Assembly (NCBI RefSeq): GCF_928381505.1
Contig: NZ_CAKMSJ010000001.1
Span: 1 to 64,000 of the forward strand
Direction: 5' to 3'
DNA length: 64,000 nucleotides
DNA from: Rothia endophytica
Lineage (GTDB): Bacteria; Actinomycetota; Actinomycetes; Actinomycetales; Micrococcaceae
The notes under the pieces are model-generated. The model saw only the letters and a list, made by a program, of their open reading frames with translations. It made no database searches and was not told the DNA's origin. Both the position numbers and the translations under genes were made by a program. Shown here in pieces: positions 8,670 through 17,512 of the stretch; within the stretch, counting starts at the first letter, position 1, and the number at the start of each line of letters is the position of its first letter.

Positions 8670-9554
8670 CTATGCACTCCGATCGGAGGTGTAGGGGCGG
8701 TGGATTTCATCAACGTGAGGCCCGTGGATCAGGTCTTGGCCCTGGATACTGCAGTGATGGTCTTTTTCGGAGTGTTCCCCGCCCACCACAACATAGCGTC
8801 CATTGGTGTGGATGACAGAAACAGGTGTTTGGTAAAGATCGGTGAGCACCTCAGAGCGCATGACCTCTTCAACGGTTCCCACGGTGAAGCGCCCGCCAGC
8901 CAGGTAAAGAACCCGGTCAACGTGTTCAATAATCGGGTTAATTTCATGGGTCACAAAGATAACCGTGGCATTGTTTTCACGGTTGTAGCGGTGGATGAGC
9001 TCAGAAACAGCGTACTGGTGGTTGAGGTCCAAAGACAGCAAGGCCTCATCAGCCAACAGAATCTGGGGGTCATTGGCAAGAGACTGGGCTATCCGCAAAC
9101 GCTGTTGCTCACCTCCCGAGAGAAGGCCGATGGGCACATTAGCGTACTCAGTGGCTCCCACAGCTTCCAGCAGTTCATCCACTTTCGCCCGGTAATTCTT
9201 TCGAGTCAGGCGGAAGCCCCAACGGTGACCGTCCACCCCGAGCCCCACAAAATCTCTAGACCGTAGCGGTGTCTCAGAGCCGATTGCTCGTTGCTGAGGC
9301 ACGTAGCCAATCCCCGGGTTTCCAAGGTGCGCAGGTTTACCGAGCACCGTCATGCTCCCCGAGCTCAGGGTAGTCAGTCCCAAGACTGTCTTGATGAACG
9401 TGGATTTGCCCGACCCATTGGGTCCGAGCACTGCAAAGTACTCCCCCTGTTGGATCTCAAGGTCAAGATTTTGCCAGAGGGCTCGGTGGCCAAACGAAAG
9501 CCCGCCCCCGCGGATCTTGATGGCAGGGGCGAGCTTAGACGGAGTAGAAGACAT
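8670..9554 (-). CDS. znuC: Zinc ABC transporter ATPase with a His-rich tail
   Basis: The ATP-binding subunit of the importer, 294 residues. Walker A is GPNGSGKST near residue 44, the ABC signature is LSGGEQQR near 145, Walker B is ILLADEALLSLD, and the switch His is in VTHE. The core of about 240 residues is standard. The last 45 or so residues form an extra tail with seven histidines and a cysteine (EHSEKDHHC, IHGPHVDEIH). This could bind zinc and sense intracellular zinc; that is inference. The gene lies between znuA (5-base gap) and znuB (2-base gap). Confidence 0.93.
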   Translation of the reverse strand: MSSTPSKLAPAIKIRGGGLSFGHRALWQNLDLEIQQGEYFAVLGPNGSGKSTFIKTVLGLTTLSSGSMTVLGKPAHLGNPGIGYVPQQRAIGSETPLRSRDFVGLGVDGHRWGFRLTRKNYRAKVDELLEAVGATEYANVPIGLLSGGEQQRLRIAQSLANDPQILLADEALLSLDLNHQYAVSELIHRYNRENNATVIFVTHEINPIIEHVDRVLYLAGGRFTVGTVEEVMRSEVLTDLYQTPVSVIHTNGRYVVVGGEHSEKDHHCSIQGQDLIHGPHVDEIHRPYTSDRSA

Positions 9555-9559
9555 AGGTT

Positions 9560-10516
9560 TTATGCTACTGCCTTTTCAATGTTTTCAATGTTGGCTGTCA
9601 TCCACTGCACATAGTTTTGGCCCTCGGGCAAAGTTTCTGAGAAGGAGGCGGTGGGTACCTGCACGCTAGTTGCAAAGTCCAAGATTTCTTTGGTCTGAGC
9701 TGTCTGGGTCTGTTCGTTGAAGGCCAGTAGGTCAGCCTGTTGACCGGTCAGCACGTCTTTTGCTTCCTGCATAGTGAGCGGGGCGATATCGCTGTCGGTT
9801 TCAATGGCTGCTACCAAATCATCGGGGGTGACGTCGGTGTAGCCAGCGTCCTCAAGGAGGTAACCCGGTACAGGCTCTGTTGCCAGGTAGTTACGCTCTT
9901 GAGTGGCTAGTGCCTGGGTTCGCTCCAGCAACCCTTCTAGTTCAGTAACAAACTCGGACGCCGCATCCCGGTAGGTCTGGGCATTTTCAGCGTCAAGGGT
10001 TGCGAGGTCTTCTGCTACCTGGTTGGTCACCTTAATCATGGTGTCCAGGTCATACCAGACGTGCTCATTGTAGGTGTGCACGTGGTCGTGTTCCGCTTCT
10101 TCACCGTCGTGATGAGCATGTTCTTCGTTGATGTGTGCCAGCTCTTCTTCATCAAAAAGCTCGGACACTTCCACTGCATTTACGATGGTCTGCTCTTTGT
10201 TATCGGAGCCTGCCATCTCTTCAAGGAAGGTGTCATACCCACCGCCATTGAGCACCACCAGGTCAGCGTCTTTCACGGTGAGACGGTCAGAGCTGGTTGC
10301 CTCGTAGGAGTGGGGGTCTACTGCGGTTGAGGCAATGATGGGGGTTACTTCTACGTGATCACCGGCTATTTGGGTGACGAGGTCAGCATAAACATCGGTG
10401 GTGGTAACAACTTTGAGGGTGCCGTCATCGGCAGTGGTGCTGTCGCCGGCCCCGCATGCTGAAAGCATCAAAGTTGCTGCTGATAGCAGGGAGATTGCGC
10501 CTAGAGCCTTTTTCAT
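9560..10516 (-). CDS. znuA: Zinc-binding lipoprotein of the ABC importer
   Basis: A 318-residue extracellular solute-binding lipoprotein of cluster A-I. The signal peptide ends in the lipobox LSAC, so Cys is the lipidated N-terminus. The DPHSYEATSSDRLTVKDADL region carries the first metal-binding His. A loop between about residues 133 and 162 is rich in His and acidic residues (EEHAHHDGEEAEHDHVH), a hallmark of Zn-specific family members. NEHVWYD follows, with a further metal His. The ATG follows a GAGGAAAC ribosome-binding site. It is first in the operon, with a Zur-type dyad about 50-65 bases upstream. Confidence 0.95.
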   Translation of the reverse strand: MKKALGAISLLSAATLMLSACGAGDSTTADDGTLKVVTTTDVYADLVTQIAGDHVEVTPIIASTAVDPHSYEATSSDRLTVKDADLVVLNGGGYDTFLEEMAGSDNKEQTIVNAVEVSELFDEEELAHINEEHAHHDGEEAEHDHVHTYNEHVWYDLDTMIKVTNQVAEDLATLDAENAQTYRDAASEFVTELEGLLERTQALATQERNYLATEPVPGYLLEDAGYTDVTPDDLVAAIETDSDIAPLTMQEAKDVLTGQQADLLAFNEQTQTAQTKEILDFATSVQVPTASFSETLPEGQNYVQWMTANIENIEKAVA

Positions 10517-10565
10517 CGTTTCCTCGTCTTCTACGTTAGCTTGTTGTAATTCACCCTAGAGTAAA

Positions 10566-10580
10566 TGCGAATCATTCGCA
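10566..10580. promoter_or_regulatory. Candidate Zur operator upstream of znuA
   Basis: TGCGAATCATTCGCA is a perfect 7-1-7 dyad, the architecture of Fur-family sites. On the znuA strand it reads ..GAATGATTC.., matching the ATGAT core of actinobacterial Zur boxes. With zinc-loaded Zur bound here the znu operon would be shut off. Confidence 0.8.
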
Positions 10581-10608
10581 AACGAATGGCGGGTACTTTA
10601 GACCACAG

Positions 10609-10649
10609 AAAAGGTGGCACCACCGCTCAACACGGTCTTACCACCTTTT
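10609..10649 (-). terminator. Terminator of the CNNM gene pair
   Basis: AAAAGGTGG and CCACCTTTT form a 9-bp stem with a smaller internal ACCG/CGGT stem. It lies just after the stop of the 361-residue CNNM gene on the minus strand. Confidence 0.6.
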
Positions 10650-10665
10650 CCGGTAGGGATATTAT

Positions 10666-11751
10666 TTAGTCACCAGCACGGCGTGATGCTGCCTCTTCCC
10701 TGCGACGCACGTGGTCCTGGGTGGTGTCCTTAATTTCACCAACCAGCTCCTCGAGCACATCTTCAAGGAAGATCACACCCACACTCATGCCTTGGGCATC
10801 GACCACATGGGATACGTGGGCGCGGTTACGCTGCATGGTGGCCAGTGCGTCGTCAATCTCAGTTTCAGGCTTCACAATGGACATGGGGCGTAGTTTGCTC
10901 CAGGCAATAGGCTGGCTTACCCTCTCACCGTCGTAGGCAAGGGCGTCCTTAATGTGCAGGTAGCCCATGTAGGTGCCGTCTGCGGGATCTTGCATGACGA
11001 ATCGGGAGTAGCCAGTCTGAGCCACAGCCTTTTCAAGATCCAGCGGAGTGCAGGGGAAGTTCATGGTGATGAGACGATCGCGCCCCACCATAATTTCTTC
11101 CACGGATTTTGTACTGAACTCTAGCGCACCAGAAAGTACGCCCGAACCATCATCAACGGTGCCTTCAGCGGTGGACTGAGCCACGATGCTTTGCAACTCA
11201 TCCAGGGTAAAAGTTGATGACACTTCAGCTTTAGGTTCCACCTTCATCAGCCTCAGGGCGTGGTCAGCAATCCAGTTCAGCAAACCAACGAGGGGCTTGA
11301 GCAGACGAGAAAGAGATACCAAGGAAGGTGCGATCCATAGAGCACTGCCTTGGGCGGCCATCGAGACTGCCATGTTTTTGGGCACCATCTCACCGAAAAT
11401 AACGTGGAGGTAGGTCACCAAAATGAGAGCGAAGGCAAAAGCCAAACCGCTGGCTAGTTCATAGGGAATGCCCATATTCTCAAGAGGGCCAGCTACCAGG
11501 TGATGGATAGCCGGTTCTGAAACATTCAGAATGAGCAGCGAGCAGAGGGTGATACCCAGCTGGCAGGTTGCCAGCATGAGGGATACATTTTCAAGTGCGT
11601 AGAGCACTTTGACTGCGCGCTTGTTTCCTGCAGCCGCTAACGGTTCTATTTGCGAGCGCCTGGTGGCCATGATGGCGAACTCCGCACCCACGAAATAGGC
11701 ATTACCTGCTAGTAGTACAAAGAGTAAGGCTATTGCTACCCAGTCGTTCAT
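10666..11751 (-). CDS. CNNM/hemolysin-family membrane protein, short form (DUF21 + CBS pair)
   Basis: A 361-residue membrane protein. The N-terminal DUF21/CNNM domain has about four hydrophobic stretches (residues 1-145), including the conserved FVGAEFAIMATRRSQIE and FGEMVPKNMAVS. A cytosolic pair of CBS motifs follows (about residues 205-335). It lacks the C-terminal CorC/HlyC domain that its upstream neighbour has. Family members are linked to Mg2+ (or Co2+) efflux or homeostasis, not haemolysis. Its start overlaps the stop of the upstream paralogue by four bases, so the two are translationally coupled and may form a heteromer (inference). Confidence 0.9.
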   Translation of the reverse strand: MNDWVAIALLFVLLAGNAYFVGAEFAIMATRRSQIEPLAAAGNKRAVKVLYALENVSLMLATCQLGITLCSLLILNVSEPAIHHLVAGPLENMGIPYELASGLAFAFALILVTYLHVIFGEMVPKNMAVSMAAQGSALWIAPSLVSLSRLLKPLVGLLNWIADHALRLMKVEPKAEVSSTFTLDELQSIVAQSTAEGTVDDGSGVLSGALEFSTKSVEEIMVGRDRLITMNFPCTPLDLEKAVAQTGYSRFVMQDPADGTYMGYLHIKDALAYDGERVSQPIAWSKLRPMSIVKPETEIDDALATMQRNRAHVSHVVDAQGMSVGVIFLEDVLEELVGEIKDTTQDHVRRREEAASRRAGD

Positions 11752-13091
11752 GCCTGCGCCTTCTTTCGGTCAGTATCGGCGAGGTTTTCAGCCGGGTGGG
11801 GGGTGTAGCGGATGCGGTCGACGCGGCGCTGTTCCATCTTTTCAATTTTGAGCGTTCCACCGTCGATGGGTAGCACATCCCCGGTCTCGGGGACCCGGCC
11901 CAGTCTGTCCATCATGAAGCCACCCATGGTTTCGTAAGCGGGGTCGTCTTCAATGTCTAGAACGTTGATGTACTCGTTGATTTCATCCGGTCTCAATAGT
12001 CCAGAGAAGAGGTAGTCGCCGTTTCCTACTCTGAGAGGTCGGTCGTCTAGCGAGTTGGTGTCGTGTTCATCGGACACCTCGCCGACGATTTCTTCTACTA
12101 GATCTTCGAGGGTAGTGATGCCGGCGGTTCCACCATATTCATCGAGGACCACAGCCAGCTGCAGAGCACCTTCGCGTAACTGAACAATCAGGGAGTCGAG
12201 GTGGACTGTTTCAGGCACTTGTAGAACGTCTTCCATGAGAGCGCCAGCTTCTAGAGCGTCGCGGCGTTCTACGGGCACGCCGACCGCTTTTTTGACGTGC
12301 ACTACACCTACGATGTTGTCCTGGTCTTCGCGGTAGAGAGGAAAGCGGGAATGCCCGGTGGTGCGCGCTAGGTCAATAACATCGCTGACCGGGGCTATGT
12401 CTTCAAGCATGATGACCTTGCGGCGAGGAGTCATCACGTCTGCTGCGGTTAGCTCGGAGAAGGAAAGGGTTTTATCTACGAATCGGGCGGTATCTGAGTC
12501 CAGAGTGCCGAGGTCTGCTGAGCGACGCACCATGGATGATAGTTCCTCAGGTGAGCGGGCGGCAGACAGTTCCTCTTTGGCCTCCATGCCGAAGCGGTGA
12601 AGAATCCAGTTAGCCGAGCCGTTAGCTGAACGGACGATAGGGCCCATGATCTTGGTGAAGAGCAACTGGGCGGGCGCCAGCACCCTCGCTACGCGATAGG
12701 CTTCAGCGATAGCGAGGTTTTTGGGGATCAGCTCACCGATAATCATGGAGAGCAGGGTTGCAAAGACCATTGCACCCACCAGCGAGATCAACCGAGCCGT
12801 ACTCTCGGAGAAACCCCACGAGGAGATAGTGTCAGTCGTCAGAGACTGCAGTGCGCTGTCCAGGGTATAACCGGTCAGCAGGGTTGTGATGGTGATACCG
12901 AGCTGACAGCTGGATAGCTGAGTCGACAGGGACTTGAGGCAGGCTAGTACCTTAGATCCCGCTTTATCACCGCGGTCAATTTCCTGTTGAACCTTGCTTT
13001 GATCCAGTGCAACCAGGGCAAATTCGACAGCTACGAAAAAACCGGTGCCCAGGATGAGCAGAAGACCGAAGATGAGAAGTAGCCATTCCAC
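11748..13091 (-). CDS. CNNM/CorC-type membrane protein, long form (DUF21 + CBS + CorC)
   Basis: A 447-residue paralogue of the gene downstream. It has the DUF21 membrane domain ([33 protein letters not shown]), then the CBS pair (about residues 210-335), including [12 protein letters not shown] and [17 protein letters not shown], and a C-terminal CorC_HlyC domain (about residues 355-430, [19 protein letters not shown]). A role in Mg2+ transport is the best-supported one for the family. The GTG start follows AAGGGG at about 10 bases. The first 150 bases upstream form stem-loops, so leader-mediated control is possible. Confidence 0.9.
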   Translation of the reverse strand: MEWLLLIFGLLLILGTGFFVAVEFALVALDQSKVQQEIDRGDKAGSKVLACLKSLSTQLSSCQLGITITTLLTGYTLDSALQSLTTDTISSWGFSESTARLISLVGAMVFATLLSMIIGELIPKNLAIAEAYRVARVLAPAQLLFTKIMGPIVRSANGSANWILHRFGMEAKEELSAARSPEELSSMVRRSADLGTLDSDTARFVDKTLSFSELTAADVMTPRRKVIMLEDIAPVSDVIDLARTTGHSRFPLYREDQDNIVGVVHVKKAVGVPVERRDALEAGALMEDVLQVPETVHLDSLIVQLREGALQLAVVLDEYGGTAGITTLEDLVEEIVGEVSDEHDTNSLDDRPLRVGNGDYLFSGLLRPDEINEYINVLDIEDDPAYETMGGFMMDRLGRVPETGDVLPIDGGTLKIEKMEQRRVDRIRYTPHPAENLADTDRKKAQA

Positions 13092-13160
13092 TAGATTGCC
13101 ACCCCTTGAGTTTCGGTCATCCTTAGAGTGGATGTAGACCTCGAAGCGGTCAGGGGCTGG

Positions 13161-13242
13161 GAGGTGAGCGTGAAGGCTCTAACCTCGTAAGGCCGCATAT
13201 CAGGGCGGCAACTATAAGGATCGTCCATAGTGTCTTATTCTA
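13161..13242 (-). promoter_or_regulatory. Structured leader and -10 element upstream of the CNNM operon
   Basis: Read on the minus strand, TAGAAT (13237-13242) is a good -10. The transcript would then form hairpin GCCGC/GCGGC (13192-13209) and a second hairpin GAGGT-TA-GAGC / GCTC-ACCTC (13161-13186) before the GTG at 13091. I did not recognise a known riboswitch consensus. The 412-base gap between the CNNM and kgd genes otherwise holds the kgd promoter region and no gene that I can see. Confidence 0.45.
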
Positions 13243-13360
13243 GCTAAAACTTGTAGAGGGGGCACGGCCAAGAGCCAAGTTCTCAGCCTGCGAAAGGTGT
13301 TAGATGAGCGACTCTGCACCAGTTGAGTTTCCATTAAAATGCACCCCAAAGGTAGCCTAT

Positions 13361-13375
13361 GGGTCATTTTGACCC
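13361..13375. promoter_or_regulatory. Dyad upstream of the kgd promoter
   Basis: GGGTCATTTTGACCC is a 6-3-6 perfect inverted repeat about 63 bases upstream of the candidate kgd -35 element. It could be an operator for an activator or repressor of 2-oxoglutarate metabolism; the binding protein is not known. Confidence 0.4.
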
Positions 13376-13437
13376 CAAGTTGGCAAAGCTTTCACCTGAA
13401 AATATTGCACACTACGTGTCACATACTGTTCGCTGTG

Positions 13438-13467
13438 TTGGACGTATGGCCTTATCGCTTCTAAACT
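13438..13467 (+). promoter_or_regulatory. Candidate kgd promoter
   Basis: TTGGAC and TAAACT are separated by 18 bases, close to the housekeeping sigma consensus. Transcription would begin near 13474, leaving a leader of about 105 bases before the preferred GTG start at 13579. Confidence 0.6.
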
Positions 13468-13578
13468 GTACAAAGATATGCGTTACATCACGCACCCAAT
13501 GGAGTGTGCGATGAACTCGCAGGCGCGCCAGTCGGTGCGTTAACAGTAATCACAAGAGATGGAAGAGGCGTAAGTCCA

Positions 13579-16500
13579 GTGCCAAACCAGTCAGAGCGCA
13601 CAGTACCCGAAGAGTTCGCGGGTAACGAATGGCTTGTCGAAGAGCTCTTTGAGAAGTTCGAGACAGACCGCAACTCGGTCGATGAAAAGTGGTGGCCCCT
13701 CTTTGATCAGTGGGCTGGCACCGGCGCTAGCTCTGAAACCAATCAGAAGTCAGCCTCTACAGAGCAGACACCCGATACTGTTTCCCCCGGCCCAGAAACC
13801 GTAGCCAAGGCCGAAAAGTCTGGTTCAACGGTTCTTCCTGCGGCTCAGGAATCTAAGCCTGCCGCTAAGCAGCCGGCAGCAAAGCCCACCCCTGCCCCCT
13901 CCAATGAAGCTTCTCAGAAGTCTGCGAAGACGCCAGAAGCACCGGAAGAGCATAAGGTCGTCACCCTTCGCGGCCCCGCTAAGGCTGTAGCCACCAATAT
14001 GGATGAGTCCCTGAGCGTACCCACCGCCACCACGGTGCGCGCTATTCCCGCCAAGCTTCTGATCGATAACCGCACTGAGATTAACAGCTACCTCACCAGA
14101 ACTCGTGGCGGCAAGGTTTCCTTTACCCACATCATCGGGTACGCCATCATTCGTGCCCTGGCGAACTTCCCCTCCATGAATGTCAGTTACGGCGAGGACG
14201 CCAAGGGCAAGCCTGCTGCTATCCAGCACGCTCACGTCAACTTTGGTCTGGCAATTGACCTTCCTCGCCCTGACGGTTCCCGCAACCTGGTCGTTCCCAA
14301 CATCAAGGGAGCTGAGAAGCTTTCCTTCTCAGAATTCTGGAATGAATACAACGACATCGTTAAGCGCGGGCGCAACGGTGAGCTGGGCGTCGAAGACTTC
14401 AAGGGCACCACTGTTTCACTGACTAATCCCGGCGGTATCGGTACCGTTCACTCGGTCCCCCGCCTTTCAAAGGGTCAAGCCGCGATCATCGGCGCAGGTG
14501 CTTTGGACTACCCCGCTGAATACCGCGGCACCTCAGAGAAGGTCGTTGCCCGCAATGGCGTCTCCAAGATTCTGACTCTCACCTCCACCTATGATCACCG
14601 CGTCATTCAGGGTGCTGGCTCGGGTGAATTCCTCAAGATCGTTGAGCACTACCTCTTGGGTGGAGATGGCTTCTACGACCAGATTTTCCAGGATCTTCGT
14701 ATCCCCTTTGAGCCGGTCCGCTGGGCCCGTGATAACCAGGTTAACCCTGAGTCCGAGGTCTCCAAGGTTGCCCGCATCCAGCAGCTGATTCACGCCTACC
14801 GCGTGCGCGGTCACCTGGTCGCCCAGACCAACCCCATCGGCTACGAGATGCTCTCCCACCCCGACCTTCGCCTAGAAAACTACGGCCTTACTCTCTGGGA
14901 TCTGGATCGCCACTGGCCCACCGGTGGCTTCGGCGAGAAGGAAACCCTGGCTCTACGCACCATCTTGGAGCTACTGCGTGAGGCCTACACCCGCACTCTG
15001 GGTGTGGAGTACATGCACATCGAAACCCCAGCGGAGCGTGCCTGGTTCCAGGAGCGCCTGGAACACGGCTACACCAAGCCCAGCCGTGATGAGCAGTTCC
15101 GTGTTCTTGGCACCCTCAACGCTGCTGAGGCCTTCGAGACCTTCTTGCAGACCAAATACCTGGGCCAGAAGCGTTTCTCACTGGAGGGCGGCGAATCCCT
15201 GATTCCTCTTCTGGATTCGGTGATTTCCGAGGCAGCGGACGCTGGTCTCAACGGTGTTGGTATTGGCATGGCTCACCGAGGTCGTCTCAACGTGTTGACC
15301 AACATTGCCGGTAAGTCTTACGCCCAGATTTTCCGTGAGTTCGAGGGCCAGATGGACCCCCGCCTCACCGGCGGCTCCGGCGATGTGAAGTACCACCTGG
15401 GCACCGAAGGCCTCTTCACCTCCCATAACGGCAACCAGACTCAGGTCTACCTGGCAGCTAATCCCTCCCACCTCGAAGCGGTCAACACCGTGCTTGAGGG
15501 CATCGTCCGCGCTAAGCAGGACACTCTGGCTGAGCAGGGTGTGGGCGGCTACCCCGTTCTTCCCATCCTGGTTCACGGCGATGCGGCCTTTGCCGGCCAG
15601 GGCATCGTCATGGAAACCCTGCAGATGTCCAAGCTAGAAGGTTTCACCACCGGCGGTACCGTTCACATCGTGGTTAACAACCAGGTTGGCTTCACCACCA
15701 CTCCCCGTGAAGGACGCACAGCCACCTATTCCACCGATATCGCTCGTATGGTTCAGGCACCGGTGCTGCATGTCAATGCAGATGACCCCGAGGCTGTCGT
15801 CCGCGCAGGCGCCATCGCTTTTGAGTACCGCCAGGCCTTCAATAAGGATGTCGTCATTGACCTGGTGTGCTACCGCCGCCGCGGTCACAACGAAGCCGAT
15901 GATCCCTCGATGACCCAGCCCAAGATGTACCAGCAGATTGAGCAGCTTCCCTCTACCCGCAAGATTTACACCGAGGCTCTGGTTGGCCGTGGTGACATCA
16001 CCAAGGAAGAAGCTGAGCGCGTACTGCGTGACTACCAGGGACGCTTGGAGCAGATCTTTACCGAGACCCACGAGGCTCAGTCCTCTTCTGCTCCCCTAGT
16101 GACCGCTGACGCCGCTGCTGTTTCAAACATTGAGCGCCCTGCTGCCCAGCAGAATGAAGACTCCGTGCAGGTGGCCGGTTCGACGGCAATTTCACCTGAA
16201 GTTCTCGCACAGATCGGTCAGGCTTTCAGCAATGCTCCTGAAGGCTTTACCGTGCACAAGAAGCTTAAGAAGCTCCTTGAACAGCGCGTAGCCATGTCTA
16301 CTGAAGGTGGCATCAACTGGGGCTTTGGTGAGCTTGCTGCCTTTGCTTCCCTGCTTCTTGAAGGTAAGAACGTGCGTTTGACCGGTCAGGACGTCCAGCG
16401 CGGCACCTTCGTGCAGCGTCACTCTGTCCTGCACGATAGCGTGACCGATGAAGAGTGGAACCCGCTGCAGAACCTCTCACCCACCCAGGGTAAGTACGCC

Positions 16501-17331
16501 ATCTACAACTCCTTCCTCTCGGAATACGGTGTGATGGGCTTCGAGTACGGCTACTCCGTTGAACGTCCCGACTCATTGGTGCTCTGGGAAGCTCAGTTCG
16601 GTGACTTCGCCAATGGTGCGCAGACCATCGTTGATGAGTTCATCTCATCGGCAGAGCAGAAGTGGGCTCAGCGCTCATCCCTAGTGCTGCTCCTCCCCCA
16701 CGGCTTTGAGGGCCAGGGCCCTGACCACTCATCTGCACGCATGGAGCGTTACCTGCAGCTGTGTGCAGAGAACAACATGACGGTAGCTGTGCCTTCCACC
16801 CCAGCATCCTACTTCCATCTGTTGCGCCGTCAGGCACACTCACGCCCCCACAAGCCCCTTATTGTGATCACTCCTAAGCAGCTTCTGCGTCTCAAGGCAG
16901 CGGCTTCGTCTGTGGAAGATTTCACTGAGGGCAGCTTCAAGCCCGTGATTGAGGATCAGGCAAACCTGTCCCCGAACGAGGTAACTAACCTGGTCTTCGT
17001 TTCGGGCCGCCTCTACTACGATCTGGAAGCAGAACGAGCCAAGCGTAAGGACCAGAGCACCGCTCTGGTACGCGTAGAGCAGCTCTACCCGCTACCGGTA
17101 GCAGAGATTAAAGAACAGATTGCAAACTACCCCAACGCAGAGGTTGTCTGGGCGCAGGATGAACCTGCCAACCAAGGTCAGTGGCCTTTCATGGCGCTGA
17201 ACCTCATGCCTCAGGTGGATTACAAGATGCGTCTTATCTCGCGTCCTGCCGCGGCTTCCCCCGCGGCTGGTACCGGTAAGCGCCACCAGCGCGAGCTCGA
17301 CAACCTCATTTCAGAGGTCTTCGACCGCTAA
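13579..17331 (+). CDS. kgd: Multifunctional 2-oxoglutarate decarboxylase/dehydrogenase E1-E2 (Kgd)
   Basis: The actinobacterial form of 2-oxoglutarate dehydrogenase, in which an E2-type succinyltransferase catalytic domain is fused to a thiamine-diphosphate E1. It feeds the TCA cycle by decarboxylating 2-oxoglutarate. The order is a short N-terminal motif (EEFAGNEWLVEELFEKF), a Pro/Ala/Lys linker, the acyltransferase domain (TYDHRVIQGAGSGEF), then the E1 part with GMAHRGRLNVLTN, GDAAFAGQGIVMETLQ and HGFEGQGPDHSSARMERYLQ. The family N-terminus aligns with a start at GTG 13579 (1250 residues). The frame extends 25 codons further up to GTG 13504, but those residues do not look like the family. 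No lipoyl domain is present, as expected for Kgd. A strong terminator follows. Confidence 0.95.
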   Translation: MPNQSERTVPEEFAGNEWLVEELFEKFETDRNSVDEKWWPLFDQWAGTGASSETNQKSASTEQTPDTVSPGPETVAKAEKSGSTVLPAAQESKPAAKQPAAKPTPAPSNEASQKSAKTPEAPEEHKVVTLRGPAKAVATNMDESLSVPTATTVRAIPAKLLIDNRTEINSYLTRTRGGKVSFTHIIGYAIIRALANFPSMNVSYGEDAKGKPAAIQHAHVNFGLAIDLPRPDGSRNLVVPNIKGAEKLSFSEFWNEYNDIVKRGRNGELGVEDFKGTTVSLTNPGGIGTVHSVPRLSKGQAAIIGAGALDYPAEYRGTSEKVVARNGVSKILTLTSTYDHRVIQGAGSGEFLKIVEHYLLGGDGFYDQIFQDLRIPFEPVRWARDNQVNPESEVSKVARIQQLIHAYRVRGHLVAQTNPIGYEMLSHPDLRLENYGLTLWDLDRHWPTGGFGEKETLALRTILELLREAYTRTLGVEYMHIETPAERAWFQERLEHGYTKPSRDEQFRVLGTLNAAEAFETFLQTKYLGQKRFSLEGGESLIPLLDSVISEAADAGLNGVGIGMAHRGRLNVLTNIAGKSYAQIFREFEGQMDPRLTGGSGDVKYHLGTEGLFTSHNGNQTQVYLAANPSHLEAVNTVLEGIVRAKQDTLAEQGVGGYPVLPILVHGDAAFAGQGIVMETLQMSKLEGFTTGGTVHIVVNNQVGFTTTPREGRTATYSTDIARMVQAPVLHVNADDPEAVVRAGAIAFEYRQAFNKDVVIDLVCYRRRGHNEADDPSMTQPKMYQQIEQLPSTRKIYTEALVGRGDITKEEAERVLRDYQGRLEQIFTETHEAQSSSAPLVTADAAAVSNIERPAAQQNEDSVQVAGSTAISPEVLAQIGQAFSNAPEGFTVHKKLKKLLEQRVAMSTEGGINWGFGELAAFASLLLEGKNVRLTGQDVQRGTFVQRHSVLHDSVTDEEWNPLQNLSPTQGKYAIYNSFLSEYGVMGFEYGYSVERPDSLVLWEAQFGDFANGAQTIVDEFISSAEQKWAQRSSLVLLLPHGFEGQGPDHSSARMERYLQLCAENNMTVAVPSTPASYFHLLRRQAHSRPHKPLIVITPKQLLRLKAAASSVEDFTEGSFKPVIEDQANLSPNEVTNLVFVSGRLYYDLEAERAKRKDQSTALVRVEQLYPLPVAEIKEQIANYPNAEVVWAQDEPANQGQWPFMALNLMPQVDYKMRLISRPAAASPAAGTGKRHQRELDNLISEVFDR

Positions 17332-17349
17332 AGCCAGGCAAATCAGAGG

Positions 17350-17386
17350 ACGGGCGGCCAGCCTTTATGAGTTGGCCGCCCGTTTT
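17350..17386 (+). terminator. Terminator after kgd
   Basis: ACGGGCGGCCA and TGGCCGCCCGT form an 11-bp stem with a 12-base loop followed by TTTT. Confidence 0.9.
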
Positions 17387-17512
17387 CTGTCTCTTGTGCA
17401 GTGTTGAGTGATGTCACGGTGTGCACTGAAGGTGCAGGAGGGTTTAGACTTGGTAAGAACTGTACATATTCACAGCGGTGCCGCTAGGCGCCAACTGACC
17501 AGAAAGATACAC

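Noticed and set aside
13092-13260. M-box or manganese riboswitch before the CNNM genes
   Set aside because: Hairpins are present, but the conserved core sequences of those riboswitch classes could not be matched by eye.
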